Positions 9,781 to 18,634 of a DNA stretch of 64,000 bases are shown here, in pieces (within the stretch, counting starts at the first letter, position 1; each line of letters starts with the position of its first letter). The position numbers and the translations under genes are program-made. This DNA is from Alkalibacterium gilvum. Lineage in GTDB: Bacteria; Bacillota; Bacilli; Lactobacillales; Carnobacteriaceae_A. Location: positions 24,726-88,725 of the forward strand of contig NZ_FNYW01000005.1 of the NCBI RefSeq assembly GCF_900109085.1, in the 5' to 3' direction. The notes under the pieces are model-generated. The model saw only the letters and a list, made by a program, of their open reading frames with translations. It made no database searches and was not told the origin of the DNA.

Positions 9781-11400
9781 TTGAAAAATAAATTAGTCCT
9801 TGGCCTCGTTTCCTCGCTGTTGTTTACAACCGCTGCCCCGTTGATGGGAAATGTGGTTCAAGCAGAGGAATCTTTAGAAGAATTAAAAAAAGAGAAAGAA
9901 GCAATTGAAGACCGTTCAGAGGAGTTAGGTTCAGTTATTGAAGAAACTGAGTCAGAAATGTCTGCTCTAGAACAGGAAAGACAAGAATTGGAAACGAATA
10001 TCCAGTCATTACAAATAACAATTGAAGGATTAACTAAAGATATTGAAACACAGGAAGAACGATTAGAGGAAAAAAATAAAGAAATTGAAGAATTAAATAA
10101 GGAAATTGAAAAATTAACCGAAGCCATTGAATTGCGAAATGAAAAGTTACAGACTCAGGCACGTGCAACTCAAACAAAGTGGAACCCGGCAAATATTGTA
10201 CATATGATTATTTCTGCTGAAGATCTTTCAGATTTAATTGGTCGAATGGGTATTATTGGAACATTGGTTTCAGCTAATCAAACAATAATCGAAGATCAAC
10301 AACGTGATCAGGAAGCTCTCGTCGAAGCCGAATCAAAAATCCAAGTAGAAAAAGAGCAGGTTGAAACACTTTTAGTTGAAGTAAAAGCGAATCGTGAAGA
10401 GTTATCTTTACAGCAAACAGAACTTGATAATGAAATCATGTACGTGGCGGAACGTTACCAAATGAATGCCACTGAAAAGGATCAATTTGTCAGTGACCAG
10501 TTTGTACTAGCTCAAGAAACAATGGCTTTGAGCGCAGATATAGAAGCAGAAGAAGAGCGTATTGCTGAAGAAAAGCGTTTGGAAGAAGAACGAATTGCTG
10601 AAGAAAAACGCCAAGAAGCTTTACGAGTTGCTGAGGAAGAGCGTTTAGAAAAAGAACGTATGGCAAGAGAAAAACGCGAAGAAGAACATGTTGCTGAAGA
10701 AAAAAGACAAACAGCAGAAAAAGCTGAAACAGTAGAAGAAGAAAAAGTTATGCAAGTTGTAAATAAAGACGAAAAAAATAATCAAAATAAGCAAAAAGAA
10801 AAAGCTGCAGAGAAACGCCGTCAAGAAAAAATCAAAGCGGAAAAAGCAACTGCTAAAGCAAGAGAAGAAGAAAGCGCTAGAAAAGAGAAAAAAGCAGCAA
10901 AAGAACGCGAAGAAGCCGCACGTAAAGCGGCAGCAGAACGTGCTGAGGCTGCACGCATAGCAGCAGAAAAGGCAAAAGCTGAAAAAGAAAAAGAAGAAGC
11001 ATCGACGTCTTCAAACGGTGGGTGGCTACGTCCGGCCAGTGGATATTTCAGTTCAAGCTATGGCTACCGTATTCACCCCGTTACACATGAGCGCGGTTCA
11101 TTCCATAATGGTCTAGATATTGCTGGAGGTGGGCCAATTAGGGCTGCACGTGCAGGAAGAGTTGTAGCCGCCTCTTACTCTGGGACGTATGGTAACAGAG
11201 TGATTATTGATCACGGTGATGGCTATCGTTCACTTTACGCACACATGCAGACGGGATTGAGTGTTTCTGTTGGGCAAAGTGTTTCGCAAGGACAACAGTT
11301 GGGAATCATGGGTACGACAGGACGATCAACAGGTGTACATTTACATTTCATTGTTTATAAGAATGGTAGAACTGTAAACCCAGCACATTATATCCGATAA
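9781..11400 (+). CDS. secreted coiled-coil M23 peptidoglycan hydrolase (CwlO/PcsB-like)
   Basis: A 539-residue exported cell-wall enzyme. It starts with TTG after a GGAGG ribosome site and has a signal peptide ending near VVQAEE (residue 29). A long coiled coil follows (about 30-255), resembling the PcsB/CwlO N-terminal domain thought to be engaged by FtsEX. A low-complexity Glu/Ala/Lys/Arg stretch of repeated EEERIAEEKR-like units spans about 255-415. The C-terminal LytM/M23 domain (about 420-539) has the zinc motif HNGLDIA and HLHF plus GYRIHPVTHERG, so an endopeptidase cutting peptidoglycan cross-links is expected. Family members with this coiled coil often carry NlpC/P60 or CHAP instead. 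A WalR site lies upstream and a terminator follows. Confidence 0.9.
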   Translation: MKNKLVLGLVSSLLFTTAAPLMGNVVQAEESLEELKKEKEAIEDRSEELGSVIEETESEMSALEQERQELETNIQSLQITIEGLTKDIETQEERLEEKNKEIEELNKEIEKLTEAIELRNEKLQTQARATQTKWNPANIVHMIISAEDLSDLIGRMGIIGTLVSANQTIIEDQQRDQEALVEAESKIQVEKEQVETLLVEVKANREELSLQQTELDNEIMYVAERYQMNATEKDQFVSDQFVLAQETMALSADIEAEEERIAEEKRLEEERIAEEKRQEALRVAEEERLEKERMAREKREEEHVAEEKRQTAEKAETVEEEKVMQVVNKDEKNNQNKQKEKAAEKRRQEKIKAEKATAKAREEESARKEKKAAKEREEAARKAAAERAEAARIAAEKAKAEKEKEEASTSSNGGWLRPASGYFSSSYGYRIHPVTHERGSFHNGLDIAGGGPIRAARAGRVVAASYSGTYGNRVIIDHGDGYRSLYAHMQTGLSVSVGQSVSQGQQLGIMGTTGRSTGVHLHFIVYKNGRTVNPAHYIR

Positions 11401-11410
11401 TTAAATACGA

Positions 11411-11450
11411 AAAAGCGAGGAGTTTTAAACTCCTCGCTTTTGTCTTTTTT
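11411..11450 (+). terminator. terminator of the peptidoglycan hydrolase gene
   Basis: A perfect stem AAAAGCGAGGAGTTT/AAACTCCTCGCTTTT is followed by T-rich sequence. It could also act for the converging ThrE genes. Confidence 0.9.
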
Positions 11451-11477
11451 ACATAATGTTTTTTAAATGAATAAAAA

Positions 11478-11945
11478 TCAAGGTAAATATCGTTTTTCTC
11501 GTCTGCCAAAAGCTCGACTGGAGAACACTTGGAATAGACCACTGTTAAGTGATAAGCCTAAAGCGATAGCACCAGAAACTAAAAATGTCTCGGTCGCGAA
11601 CAATAAAGCAGCCTCTGAATCTCCTTCGATAAAGGAACGCATCATAGAATAGGCAGAACTACCCGGAACAAGAGGAATAATTGCGGGAACAGCAAATACA
11701 ATTACAGGCATTTTATAGCGTCTGGCAAACCATTGACTTAAAAAGGCAATGAGAAAGGATGCTGCCCCAGCGCCAATGAATAGGACTAATTCAAATTGTA
11801 ACGCTATAATGTAGTAAACTAACCAGCCAAAAGCACCAGAAATACTAGAGGCAAGGATGGTACGTGTCGGCACATTGTACATGACACAGAAACCAAAAGT
11901 TGCAACAAAAGCTGCTAAAAAATAAGTAATATAAGTTAAAATCAT
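11478..11945 (-). CDS. threonine/serine exporter, small subunit (ThrE C-terminal half)
   Basis: A 155-residue protein with about four to five hydrophobic segments, matching the DUF3815/ThrE_2 half of the threonine/serine exporter (YjjB type). Together with the gene just upstream on the same strand it makes a split version of ThrE, which exports threonine and serine. AAGGAGG is well spaced before the ATG, and 12 bases separate the two genes. The signature PVIVFAVPAIIPLVPGSSAYSMM has the Pro/Gly-rich segment of the family. Confidence 0.85.
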   Translation of the reverse strand: MILTYITYFLAAFVATFGFCVMYNVPTRTILASSISGAFGWLVYYIIALQFELVLFIGAGAASFLIAFLSQWFARRYKMPVIVFAVPAIIPLVPGSSAYSMMRSFIEGDSEAALLFATETFLVSGAIALGLSLNSGLFQVFSSRAFGRREKRYLP

Positions 11946-11957
11946 CGATTAACCTCC

Positions 11958-12725
11958 TTATAAAAATGCAAGAACAATAGCAATACCGATACCAATAGCG
12001 CCAGCTGTGATTAAAGCCTTAGCAAGTACAGCTACACCGGCCAGTAAGTGTCCAGCCATTAAGTCCCTGAAGCTATTTGTGATAGCCATACCTGGGACTA
12101 AAGACATCACACTCCCTATTATAATAATATTAAGATCCAAACCAAAACCGATTCGAACAAATACGAAGGATAGCATGCCAATAAAAAAGGAGGCAACCAT
12201 CTCAGCGAAAAAACTGACATTTGTCCAATTCTTAACCACTTCAAACAAGTAATGACCTAGGCCACCCGCTATAAAAGCTGGAAGAACCTCCATATAAGAG
12301 CCCCCAAATAAGAGTGTAAAGCCTCCACAAGCTAAGGCCATGGAGAGGTTCCTTTGAAGCCTTGTAAAGTTCGTTGGTGTGTTTATTATATTCGACAATT
12401 TTTCTCTAACTTTTTTGGGAGGCAGCGGCTTTCTTGCTAATTGCCTTGAGAGATCGTTAACCATGGAAACTTTTTCTAAATTGGTATTTCTATCATTCAT
12501 ACGTAATAATTCCGTGTAATCTTGCCCGTCGTCACCCTGAACTGTAATAATTAATGCAGTAGGGACAACAAATACGTTGATATTTTCAAGACGATAACTT
12601 TTAGCTATCCGATAAAGTGTATCTTCTACTCGGTATGTTTCTGCTCCATTTTCTAACATCACTCTACCGGCTTCAACACAGATATCTACAATTTTAGCCA
12701 CAGTATATTGCTGTTGCACTCTCAT
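11958..12725 (-). CDS. threonine/serine exporter, large subunit (ThrE N-terminal half)
   Basis: About 255 residues with the DUF1212/ThrE cytoplasmic N-terminal domain (AGRVMLENGAETYRVEDT at about residues 17-34, then FVVPTALIITV), followed by five hydrophobic helices from about residue 120. It partners with the following small subunit in an amino acid exporter complex. AAGGAG lies only two bases before this ATG, so the GTG at 12719 (better spacing) may be the true start. Confidence 0.85.
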   Translation of the reverse strand: MRVQQQYTVAKIVDICVEAGRVMLENGAETYRVEDTLYRIAKSYRLENINVFVVPTALIITVQGDDGQDYTELLRMNDRNTNLEKVSMVNDLSRQLARKPLPPKKVREKLSNIINTPTNFTRLQRNLSMALACGGFTLLFGGSYMEVLPAFIAGGLGHYLFEVVKNWTNVSFFAEMVASFFIGMLSFVFVRIGFGLDLNIIIIGSVMSLVPGMAITNSFRDLMAGHLLAGVAVLAKALITAGAIGIGIAIVLAFL

Positions 12726-12883
12726 CACTCCTTGTCCAATAAAAAACCATTCTTTTTAATACGCTTAGTATAACGAGTATATTAGATAATTGCGAATAGA
12801 TTTTGCTGATTCATTTAATCTTTATAGGATAAAATGGTATATTTAATTATACTTACAATAAAAAAGTAAAAGGGGAGAGAGCA

Positions 12884-13321
12884 ATGTATAAACTTAAGAC
12901 ACAACCGACAGATAAAAGTGTAGTAGAATTCATCGAATCAGTAGAAAAAACAAAAAAGCGTGAAGATGCATATAAATTACTGGATATTTTTTCAGAAACG
13001 ACGGGAATGGAACCTAAAATGTGGGGAGAGAGTATCGTTGGTTTTGGAGCCTATCATTATAAATATAAAACAGGGCATGAAGGAGATTCTTTATTAGTAG
13101 GATTCTCTCCTCGTAAAGCCCGAATTAGCTTATATTTTCCAGCAGGCTTTGATAAACGTGATGACTTATTGAAAAATTTTGGTAAGCATAAAACCGGAAA
13201 AGCTTGCGTATACGTCAATAAGCTAGATGATATTGACACAGACGTGCTAAAAGAATTGATTAAAGAGTCAATACGCTTTTTATCAGAATTTTATGGGGAA
13301 GAGAATATTACGAGAAAGTAA
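12884..13321 (+). CDS. DUF1801 protein
   Basis: A 145-residue soluble protein with the DUF1801 (YdhG-like) pattern: a central GFGAYHYKYKTGHEGD and ISLYFPAGF strand region, and GKACVYVNKLDDID before a C-terminal helix. Function is unknown for the family. The ribosome site GGGGAGAG precedes ATG. It stands alone between the divergent ThrE operon and dsdA. Confidence 0.8.
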   Translation: MYKLKTQPTDKSVVEFIESVEKTKKREDAYKLLDIFSETTGMEPKMWGESIVGFGAYHYKYKTGHEGDSLLVGFSPRKARISLYFPAGFDKRDDLLKNFGKHKTGKACVYVNKLDDIDTDVLKELIKESIRFLSEFYGEENITRK

Positions 13322-13397
13322 AGATATATCACAATTGATTCTAAAATTATCTTCTGATTAGAAGGTTTGCTCAGTTGTTTTTCTGTTTATTTGAGTA

Positions 13398-13406
13398 TGC
13401 TATAAT
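13398..13406 (+). promoter_or_regulatory. extended -10 promoter of dsdA
   Basis: TGCTATAAT is a perfect extended -10 element 52 bases upstream of the dsdA start. No good -35 is visible, as is usual for this class. Confidence 0.6.
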
Positions 13407-13458
13407 GATGTAGCTGAAAAAGAACTTTTAACTATTAAAAATAGAGAGGAAGCCAGTA

Positions 13459-14808
13459 ATGACGTTTAAAGATGTTAGCCAATTAATTGAGAGGTCACCA
13501 TTATTAAATGATGTGAAAAATAATGAAGAAGTATTTTGGAAGAATAGCATGGTATTGCCGACAAAAGAAGCGACGGCACAAATCGACTATGGCCAGGCTG
13601 AAATACTTGATGCCAAAGAGAGGCTTGAGCGCTTTGCGCCATTTATTGAATTATCATACCCTGAAACTTCAGATTTAAACGGAATCATTGAATCACCTAT
13701 ATCAGAAATTCCAACGATGAAAGAGTATTTGGATGATAAATTAAATGAAAAAGTCAATGGACGTTTATGGCTGAAGCGTGATGATTTGCTCCCCATTTCT
13801 GGGACAATCAAAGCAAGAGGGGCTATTTATGAAGTCCTTAAACACGCGGAAACATTGGCACTTGAACATGGCTTTTTAAAAAATACTGATGAAGATTATT
13901 CAGTATTTGCGAGCGACGAAATGAAAGACTTCTTTTCTCAATTCAATATAACTGTAGGAACAACTGGCAATCTCGGGATAAGTGTTGGTACAATGGGGCG
14001 CCAATTAGGTTTTGACGTAACTGTACACATGTCAGTTGAAGCCAAAAAATGGAAAAAAGAATACCTAAAAAATATTGGAGTAGAGGTTATTGAGCATGAC
14101 ACAGATTTTTCTAAAGCTGTAGAAAAAGGACGTGCTCAATCTGAAGCGGATCCTAAAAGTTATTTTGTGGATGATGAACACTCAGTAGATTTATTTTTAG
14201 GCTATACGGTTGGTGGCTTCCGTATGAAAGAACAAATGGAGAAGGCAGGAATCACCGTTGATGCTGACCATCCTCTATTTGTCTATCTTCCTTGTGGGAT
14301 TGGTGGATCGCCTGGTGGGGTAACTTTTGGATTGAAACAGGCTTTTGGCGATAATGTCCATTGTTTCTTTGCTGAACCGACAGAAATGCCCAGTATGATG
14401 ATTGGCTTAATGACTCAAGAATATGATGCGCTATCTGTCTTTGATTTTGGCCTAGGAGGCTCAACGGTCGCAGACGGTTTAGCTGTTCCTAGAACATCTG
14501 GCTTAGTAGCTAAAATAATGAAAACATTCTTCAGTGGCGGTTATACGCTCACGGATGACCATTTCAAGGCTTTATTATCTAGTCTACACAGTAATGAAGA
14601 CATTTTCCTTGAACCAGCAGCTGTTGCTGGCATTATTGGAGCCCATCGTTTAGCGCAATCTGAAGAAGGACAATCCTACCTACAAGAAAAGGAATTAATA
14701 GATAAAATGAGTCAAGCAACTCACCTTGCCTGGGGGACTGGCGGATCAATGGTTCCAGAAGCAGACCGAAAAGAATTTCTTGCCGACTCTAGTCAAGCAT
14801 CACTTTAA
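13459..14808 (+). CDS. dsdA: D-serine dehydratase
   Basis: A 449-residue PLP enzyme converting D-serine to pyruvate and ammonia, which detoxifies D-serine or uses it for growth. The PLP lysine is Lys118 in ISGTIKARGA. The phosphate-binding glycine loop is TTGNLGISVG (around 173-182), and YLPCGIGGSPGG is a further cofactor loop. The length equals the typical DsdA (about 440). It is monocistronic. No dsdC-like regulator or D-serine permease is adjacent. Confidence 0.92.
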   Translation: MTFKDVSQLIERSPLLNDVKNNEEVFWKNSMVLPTKEATAQIDYGQAEILDAKERLERFAPFIELSYPETSDLNGIIESPISEIPTMKEYLDDKLNEKVNGRLWLKRDDLLPISGTIKARGAIYEVLKHAETLALEHGFLKNTDEDYSVFASDEMKDFFSQFNITVGTTGNLGISVGTMGRQLGFDVTVHMSVEAKKWKKEYLKNIGVEVIEHDTDFSKAVEKGRAQSEADPKSYFVDDEHSVDLFLGYTVGGFRMKEQMEKAGITVDADHPLFVYLPCGIGGSPGGVTFGLKQAFGDNVHCFFAEPTEMPSMMIGLMTQEYDALSVFDFGLGGSTVADGLAVPRTSGLVAKIMKTFFSGGYTLTDDHFKALLSSLHSNEDIFLEPAAVAGIIGAHRLAQSEEGQSYLQEKELIDKMSQATHLAWGTGGSMVPEADRKEFLADSSQASL

Positions 14809-14836
14809 GTAGAAATTATTTAATTTTTTGTGAATC

Positions 14837-14885
14837 AAAATAACTCAGTACGCTTATCTATGGATAAAATGTGCTGGGTTATTTT
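14837..14885 (+). terminator. terminator of dsdA
   Basis: A 15-bp stem with G-U pairs (AAAATAACTCAGTAC/GTGCTGGGTTATTTT) around a 19-base loop. The rest of the 14809-15153 gap is AT-rich; short overlapping reading frames on both strands there lack ribosome sites. Confidence 0.75.
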
Positions 14886-15153
14886 CAATTTGGGTATGCT
14901 CTTTTTGAGAAAAGAACGGATATATTTAGTGAAAATACAGTTGGAATGAGATATTTTGTGAATATATTTGTTACAATAACTTTTATCATTTCTAAAATAG
15001 TGAAAGAGACGATCAGCGCACATTACTACGTTAGAGTAACTTTTAAAATGTAATTGCAACGATTTAGTTGATGAACAGAGGTTAAAAACGGTATGATGAT
15101 ACTAATAAAACTTATATAATTCCTAGTTTTAATATAAGGAGATGAGTAAAAAC

Positions 15154-15816
15154 ATGGGAAAATATAAACGTTTACCGAAACATATTGGTGTTATTCCAGA
15201 TGGAAACAGACGCTGGGCTGTAGGTAAAGGCATGAGCAAGCATGATGGATACGATTATGGTATTGGCCCTGGCATGAAACTTTACGAAGCTTGTTTAGAA
15301 CTTGGAGTGGAAGAAATGACTTATTATGGATTCACGATGGATAATGTCAAACGCCCTTCACTGCAAACGAAAGCATTTCAGAAAGCATGTGTCGATTCTG
15401 TTAATGCTTTAAAGGAAAAAGATGCTGACCTACTTGTTTTGGGTAACACAGATTCCAAAGTCTTCCCTAAAGAGCTATTGCCTTATGCTAATAAGCGAAC
15501 AAAATTTGGTGAAGGCAAAATGAAAGTAAATTTTTTAGTCAATTATGGCTGGAATTGGGACCTTAATCATGCACTAAAAGAAACAACCGAGGAGTCATCG
15601 ACTGATTTTACAAAAGGAATTGCTTCAAAAGATATTTCTCGTATGGATATGATTTTAAGATGGGGCGGACGTCGTCGTTTAAGTGGGTTTCTACCGGTAC
15701 AGTCGATATATTCCGATATTTACGTTTTCAATGAACTGTGGCCTGCTTATAAAGATGAGCACTTACACGAGGCTCTATCTTGGTATCAAGAAACAGATGT
15801 TACTTTAGGTGGTTAA
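15154..15816 (+). CDS. divergent undecaprenyl diphosphate synthase-family (cis-prenyltransferase) protein
   Basis: 220 residues, shorter than canonical UppS (about 250). It keeps IPDGNRRWA (residues 14-22, with the pyrophosphate/Mg Asp16) and the C-terminal RLSGFLPVQSIYSDIYV and LWPAY blocks. Two marks of the canonical enzyme differ: MDGNGRWA is DGNRRWA here, and the RTSGExRLSNF segment reads RWGGRRRLSGF, so the Glu that helps bind Mg2+ in E. coli UppS is replaced by Arg. The start at 15154 is chosen because AAGGAG (15136-15141) touches the earlier ATG at 15142. It is not next to cdsA or dxr, the usual partners of the housekeeping uppS, so it is probably a paralogue with altered activity. Confidence 0.75.
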   Translation: MGKYKRLPKHIGVIPDGNRRWAVGKGMSKHDGYDYGIGPGMKLYEACLELGVEEMTYYGFTMDNVKRPSLQTKAFQKACVDSVNALKEKDADLLVLGNTDSKVFPKELLPYANKRTKFGEGKMKVNFLVNYGWNWDLNHALKETTEESSTDFTKGIASKDISRMDMILRWGGRRRLSGFLPVQSIYSDIYVFNELWPAYKDEHLHEALSWYQETDVTLGG

Positions 15817-15872
15817 AGCGTACTTAAGTGAAAGTTATTAAACAAATGAGTGGAATAGAAAGAAGGGTAGTT

Positions 15873-16427
15873 ATGGAGGGAAAACGCATTATTGTCCTCG
15901 TAGGGCCAAGCGGCAGTGGAAAAACAACTTTAGGAGAAGAACTTTCGAAAAAGGGCTATCCAAAACTTGTCACGACAACGACGCGAAACGAGCGGCAAGG
16001 TGAAATTGATGGAGTGGACTATTATTTCAGAAATAAAAAGGATTTGAATCCAGATAATTTTGTTGAACAAACGATTTATAATGATAACCTATACGGACTC
16101 ACTAAGGCAGAAGTTCAAAATGCATTAATTCAACACCCAATCGTACATGTATCCTTAGATAAGAATGGTGCTAAAGCAATGCAAACTGTTTATCCTGAAG
16201 AAACCTTTGTTGTATTCGTGCATGTTTCAGAGGAAGAAATGAAAAAACGCATGAGAGCCAGAGGAGATAAGGATAGTAAAATTTCTGAACGTATAACATT
16301 TAGCCAGACTATTGATGAATTAAAACCTCCTGAAACAGCGGACTTGATTATTGAAAATAAAGTTGTTGAAGACAGTGTGGAAAAGATATTGGGAGCACTA
16401 AGCGACGTTAACCAAAAAGCAGAGTGA
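15873..16427 (+). CDS. guanylate kinase-like P-loop protein
   Basis: A 184-residue protein with a Walker A loop GPSGSGKTT near the N terminus, TTTTRNERQGEIDGVDYYF (the GMP-binding-like segment of guanylate kinases) and a lid-like RMRARGDKDSKISERI. It should phosphorylate GMP or a similar nucleotide, but it is shorter and more divergent than housekeeping Gmk. The Gmk segment following the P-loop is compressed (KKGYPKLVTT). It lies 56 bases after the cis-prenyltransferase gene on the same strand and probably shares its transcript. AAGAAGGG at about 15862-15867 supports the ATG at 15873 over the earlier GTG. Confidence 0.7.
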   Translation: MEGKRIIVLVGPSGSGKTTLGEELSKKGYPKLVTTTTRNERQGEIDGVDYYFRNKKDLNPDNFVEQTIYNDNLYGLTKAEVQNALIQHPIVHVSLDKNGAKAMQTVYPEETFVVFVHVSEEEMKKRMRARGDKDSKISERITFSQTIDELKPPETADLIIENKVVEDSVEKILGALSDVNQKAE

Positions 16428-16439
16428 GAAGGTTAAATT

Positions 16440-16607
16440 ATGGATATTGATCCCAAAACGATAGTTACCGTTCCACTATTTACTTTAGTACTTTATCTAT
16501 TTCTGAGTTTTATTGTTAATCTCCCTTTGTGGACTATTTGTATTCCATTGTTTATTTCCTTTATATATATCATCATGATTATCGTTGTTGAGCTATACAA
16601 AAAATAA
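16440..16607 (+). CDS. 55-residue two-helix membrane protein
   Basis: A small reading frame starting at an ATG seven bases after a GAGAAGG ribosome site, 12 bases past the guanylate-kinase-like gene. It encodes two hydrophobic segments (about residues 9-28 and 32-51) ending in Lys-Lys. Nothing recognisable; it is probably the last gene of this short operon because a terminator starts within its stop region. Confidence 0.6.
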   Translation: MDIDPKTIVTVPLFTLVLYLFLSFIVNLPLWTICIPLFISFIYIIMIIVVELYKK

Positions 16608-16645
16608 AACACTATCGCCTTTTCAAGGGCTGATAGTGTTTTATT
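16603..16645. terminator. bidirectional terminator
   Basis: The stem AATAAAACACTATC/GATAGTGTTTTATT has T-rich 3' ends on both strands. It serves the small membrane protein (plus) and guaC (minus). Confidence 0.85.
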
Positions 16646-16652
16646 AAACAAT

Positions 16653-17684
16653 TTAATTGTTGAAATTACTTGATGCAAAGCTGTCAGGTACGTCTATACC
16701 ACTTGAATTATAATTTTCACCATTCATAATGGAATTTTTAACAATGACATAATCTACTTTTCTTAAAGATTCAATATCATTACCGCCTGCGTAAGAAATA
16801 GAAGACTGCAGATCTTGTTTCATTTCAAGTAAAGTATCCGCTATATCGCCTTTGTATTCTGTCAGCATTTTTTTGCCTTCAACATTACGGCGTTCGCCTT
16901 TTTGATGCGAAGATGCGCTGCCAAAATATTCTTTATAGACAGTGCCGTTCACTTCAATTGTTTTTCCAGGTGATTGTTCATGTCCAGCCAAGAGAGACCC
17001 GATCATAACCATGGTTGCACCAAATCGGATAGATTTTGCGATATCTCCGTGTGTACGGATACCACCATCCGCAATTAATGGTTTTCTTGCTGCCTTGCTA
17101 CATGAAGAAAGCGCAGCGAGCTGCCATCCACCAGTACCAAAGCCAGTTTTTAATTTTGTTGTACATACTTTACCTGGTCCGATACCTACTTTTGTTGCAT
17201 CAGCACCACTGTTTTCAAGCTCACGTACCGCTTCGGGCGTACCGACGTTACCTGCAATCAAGAAGGTTTCAGGAATATGTTTTTTAACGTGTTTAATCAT
17301 ATCAATGACTTGGTCTGAGTGTCCATGAGCGACATCAATGGTAATATAATCAGGAACAAGATTTTCCTCAGCCAATTCTTTGACAAAATCATATTCATAA
17401 TCTTTGACGCCAAGACTGATAGAGGAAATCAGTTGTTTTTGTTTCATTGTTTTAATAAAAGACTTTCTATCGTCTTCGTTGAAACGATGCATGACATAAA
17501 AATAATTATTTTCAGCAAACCAGATGGCAAGTGCATCATCAATAACTGTCTGCATGTTTGCCGGAACTACAGGAAGGTCGAAGGTGTGGTTGCCAAGGGT
17601 TACTTGCGTGCTACACTCTGAACGACTTCTCACAATAGATTTTGCTGGAACAAGTTGTATATCTTCGTAATCAAATACTTTCAT
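16653..17684 (-). CDS. guaC: GMP reductase
   Basis: A 343-residue enzyme of the IMPDH/GMP reductase barrel that converts GMP to IMP and ammonia with NADPH, for purine salvage. It begins with [12 protein letters not shown], carries the catalytic loop [20 protein letters not shown] with the active Cys, and ends past the conserved [10 protein letters not shown]. About 18 extra residues (from NGENYNSSG) extend beyond the usual end of Firmicutes GuaC (about 325). It lacks the CBS pair of IMP dehydrogenase. The start is moved to 17684 because GAGGG sits only two bases before the first ATG. No purine riboswitch is visible upstream. Confidence 0.93.
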   Translation of the reverse strand: MKVFDYEDIQLVPAKSIVRSRSECSTQVTLGNHTFDLPVVPANMQTVIDDALAIWFAENNYFYVMHRFNEDDRKSFIKTMKQKQLISSISLGVKDYEYDFVKELAEENLVPDYITIDVAHGHSDQVIDMIKHVKKHIPETFLIAGNVGTPEAVRELENSGADATKVGIGPGKVCTTKLKTGFGTGGWQLAALSSCSKAARKPLIADGGIRTHGDIAKSIRFGATMVMIGSLLAGHEQSPGKTIEVNGTVYKEYFGSASSHQKGERRNVEGKKMLTEYKGDIADTLLEMKQDLQSSISYAGGNDIESLRKVDYVIVKNSIMNGENYNSSGIDVPDSFASSNFNN

Positions 17685-17881
17685 TTTCATATCCCTCTAT
17701 TTTCTGTCTATAAAGACAAATATTTTGGGGGAAGTAAACTTTTTGGTATAAAAGTTTCCCTGACCCACTTTACTTGAATGTTATAGAGAAGTCAAAGAGA
17801 AAAAAATAAATGTGTTTTAATTGCTATTTTTACAAATAATAGCGAAGATTATAGTATGATTTAATTGAGGAGATTGATATT

Positions 17882-18583
17882 ATGGATGAGATTAAAAAGT
17901 TTATATTAAAGTATTTTGGGACACCTAAGCGCCTTTTTGTTTTAGGCTTAGTGATGACAATCCCGTTTCTGTTACTGGTATGGATCAGTTTTTATGATTG
18001 GGGATTCGTTGGGACACTTGATAAAAGGATTGGGACTGAGTTTTATAATGAGAGAGAATCACTCTTGGACACCTTTTTTATTTTTATTACTAGACTAGGT
18101 GATGGATCATTCATTGCGCTTTTAACTGTCGTTGTTTCTGGGTATGCTGGTTTCTTTAAAAAGAACAAGCAAATAGCTTGGTGGTATTTATTAACTGTTA
18201 GTATAGGGGCAGGCGTGTTAAATCAGGCTATGAAATTCATCTTTCAACGGGAAAGACCGACGAGTTTTGATGCATTGATTGAACAAGGGGGTTACTCCTT
18301 CCCAAGTGGACACGCTATGGGCTCGATGATTGCCTATGGCGCGCTTCTTTTTCTAGTCATCCGCACGTACTCTAAATGGAAAGTGATTTTACCAGCTATC
18401 CTAATCATTATCCCGCTTATTGCTTTGATAGGTATGAGTCGTATTTATTTAGGCGTGCACTATCCTTCTGATATTATCGGTGGTTACTCTCTAGGCTTAG
18501 CTGTACTGGCTTTCAGTTTAGGCATATACAGTCTGTCTTTAACGAAAAAGGAAATAAAAAATCCGATTGAAACAAAAAAATAA
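17882..18583 (+). CDS. PAP2-family membrane phosphatase
   Basis: A 233-residue protein with about six membrane helices and the three PAP2 motifs: KFIFQRERP, PSGHA and SRIYLGVHYPSDIIGG with the catalytic His residues. It should dephosphorylate lipid phosphates such as undecaprenyl pyrophosphate or phosphatidic acid at the outer face of the membrane. TTGAGGAG is well spaced before the ATG. It is monocistronic. Which lipid is used cannot be told. Confidence 0.9.
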   Translation: MDEIKKFILKYFGTPKRLFVLGLVMTIPFLLLVWISFYDWGFVGTLDKRIGTEFYNERESLLDTFFIFITRLGDGSFIALLTVVVSGYAGFFKKNKQIAWWYLLTVSIGAGVLNQAMKFIFQRERPTSFDALIEQGGYSFPSGHAMGSMIAYGALLFLVIRTYSKWKVILPAILIIIPLIALIGMSRIYLGVHYPSDIIGGYSLGLAVLAFSLGIYSLSLTKKEIKNPIETKK

Positions 18584-18597
18584 TCATAAATAAAAGG

Positions 18598-18634
18598 CCC
18601 CCTCAAGAGTAGTCACTACTTTTGAGAGGGTTAA
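18598..18634. terminator. probable bidirectional terminator
   Basis: An imperfect stem between CCCTCAAGAGTAGT and ACTACTTTTGAGAGGG lies between the convergent PAP2 and oxidoreductase genes. Confidence 0.6.

Noticed and set aside
14871..15053. 60-codon frame between dsdA and the prenyltransferase.
   Set aside because: No ribosome site, starts inside the dsdA terminator and is matched by an equally open antisense frame in AT-rich DNA.
17691..17760. Purine riboswitch before guaC.
   Set aside because: The conserved loop bases of the purine aptamer are missing.
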